A stretch of 15,646 nucleotides of DNA, from the NCBI GenBank assembly GCA_034659075.1, contig JAYEGM010000079.1, forward strand, positions 1 to 15,646, written 5' to 3'. The notes below the pieces were generated by a model. The model ran no database searches, was not told the origin of the DNA, and was given only the letters and a program-made list of their open reading frames with translations. Position numbers and translations under genes: made by a program. This document shows, piece after piece, positions 14,727 to 15,646 of this stretch (position 1 is its first letter; each line of letters starts with the position of its first letter). The DNA is from BMS3Bbin11 sp034659075 (GTDB lineage: Bacteria; Pseudomonadota; Gammaproteobacteria; BMS3Bbin11).

Positions 14727-15646
14727 CGTTTTCTCCCCGGCTTCGGTGTGGTCTCGCGTGCGACTGCCAGCAACAGACCCATCGCCATGCTGCTGGCAAG
14801 CAGGCTGGAGCCACCCTGGGAGATAAAAGGCAATGGCAGACCTTTCGTTGGCAGCACGCCCATATTTACACCTGTGTTGATTAATACTTCAATGGCAATC
14901 AACAGTCCTATGCCCTGGGCCAGTCGGCTGGCAAAAAGATTACCCAGCGACTCAGCCCTGCGCGACAGGGAAAATGCGTGCCAGATCAATGCAATAAACA
15001 GACCCAGCACAAGCATTACGCCGATAAAACCCAGCTCTTCACCGATCACTGCAAACAGAAAGTCCGTCCGTGCCGCAGGAAGATAATTAAGTTTTTGTAT
15101 ACTTTCACCGAGCCCTATACCACTCCAGCCGCCGCGTCCAAAAGCAATATACGACTGGATTAATTGATAACCCTTATTCATCGGGTCGGACCAGGGATCC
15201 ATAAAGCCGGTGATGCGCTGCATCCTGTAGGCGGCTACGGTTACCAGCAGAACTCCACCCACAACAGCAGTGCCAAGAATCATAAAGAAATGCAGATAGC
15301 GTATGCCACCGAGATACATCATGCCGAACACTGTTGCGACTATAACCACGGTAGAGCCAAAATCCGGCTCCATTAATAGCAACCCGCCAAACACAGCCAG
15401 GACAATGGAAACAATGAGTATGCCCTGGGAGAAGATTCGCATTTCCTCCTGCTTACGTGTCAGGAAGCCTGCTATATAAATAATCAGAAAGACCTTGGCA
15501 AATTCTGACGGTTGAAAATTCAGTGGGCCCAGCTTAATCCAGCGCACGCTGCCCCATACTTCGGTACCCACACCCGGAACCAGGATTAACGCCAGTACCA
15601 GCATCGACATCAGGACAAGCAACGGCCCGGCCTTTTCTACCAGGCC
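14723..15646 (-). CDS. ftsW: Septal peptidoglycan glycosyltransferase FtsW, 3' part (5' end outside window)
   Basis: FtsW is a SEDS-family polytopic membrane protein that polymerises lipid II into septal glycan together with the transpeptidase FtsI. The frame is open to the right edge, so 307 C-terminal residues are seen and roughly 80-100 are missing. Visible family features: VGTEVWGSVRWIKLGPLNFQ followed by PSEFAK; the LLMEPDFGS segment; the YQLIQSYIAFGRGGW loop; and YLPAARTDFLFAVIGEELG, whose Asp matches the essential SEDS aspartate. The C-terminal signature GVLPTKGLPLPFISQGGSS follows, then a last membrane helix and a basic tail (KPGRKR). Seven or more hydrophobic segments remain. FtsW rather than RodA is chosen from the murG neighbour and the GVLPTKGLPLPFISQGG wording. 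Its TGA overlaps the murG ATG. Confidence 0.96.
   Translation of the reverse strand, partial: GLVEKAGPLLVLMSMLVLALILVPGVGTEVWGSVRWIKLGPLNFQPSEFAKVFLIIYIAGFLTRKQEEMRIFSQGILIVSIVLAVFGGLLLMEPDFGSTVVIVATVFGMMYLGGIRYLHFFMILGTAVVGGVLLVTVAAYRMQRITGFMDPWSDPMNKGYQLIQSYIAFGRGGWSGIGLGESIQKLNYLPAARTDFLFAVIGEELGFIGVMLVLGLFIALIWHAFSLSRRAESLGNLFASRLAQGIGLLIAIEVLINTGVNMGVLPTKGLPLPFISQGGSSLLASSMAMGLLLAVARETTPKPGRKR

Overview
The window is a stretch of gammaproteobacterial chromosome centred on the distal half of the division and cell wall (dcw) cluster. From right to left, all on the minus strand, it carries ftsW (5' end off the window), murG, murC, murB, ddl, ftsQ, ftsA, ftsZ and lpxC. Beyond these come an M23 metallopeptidase, secA and argJ, also on the minus strand. 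Two genes are on the plus strand: a DciA/DUF721 gene between lpxC and the peptidase, and the 3' part of coaE at the left edge. The gene order, lpxC next to ftsZ, and a DciA gene plus M23 peptidase between lpxC and secA point to a non-enteric gammaproteobacterium. Enterics have secM in that position. A short (300-residue) MurB lying inside the cluster fits purple-sulfur or Thiotrichales-like lineages, but the genus cannot be named from this sequence. Base composition looks close to 50% GC by eye, with no obvious compositional island.

Layout. Positions 1-498 are partial coaE. It converges on argJ (527-1726) with only 28 bp between the stop codons. secA (1734-4430) precedes argJ in one transcription unit and starts at TTG. 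The M23 peptidase (4563-5513) lies upstream of secA and is divergent from dciA (5598-6023) across an 84-bp AT-rich gap. dciA converges on lpxC (6094-7008). A 177-bp gap holding a good sigma70-type promoter separates lpxC from ftsZ (7186-8346), and a 73-bp gap separates ftsZ from ftsA (8420-9655). From ftsA up to ftsW the genes are packed with an 8-nt gap or with 4- or 8-nt overlaps. No stretch longer than 300 bp lacks a gene, and no tRNA, rRNA, CRISPR, prophage or insertion sequence was seen.

How the genes fit together. MurG, MurC, MurB and Ddl make or assemble peptidoglycan precursors. FtsW polymerises septal glycan, FtsQ links the divisome components, and FtsA tethers FtsZ to the membrane. 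LpxC commits carbon to lipid A. SecA drives export of envelope proteins, and the M23 enzyme is a membrane-anchored murein hydrolase candidate. DciA (replicative helicase loading), ArgJ (arginine synthesis) and CoaE (coenzyme A synthesis) are housekeeping genes placed alongside.

I found no new biological system. This is an ordinary, well-conserved housekeeping region. The points worth a second look are small: two consecutive heptanucleotide tandem repeats around the coaE stop codon, direct coaE-argJ convergence without the genes often found there, three 8-nt gene overlaps, the TTG start of secA, and the dciA/M23 divergent gap.
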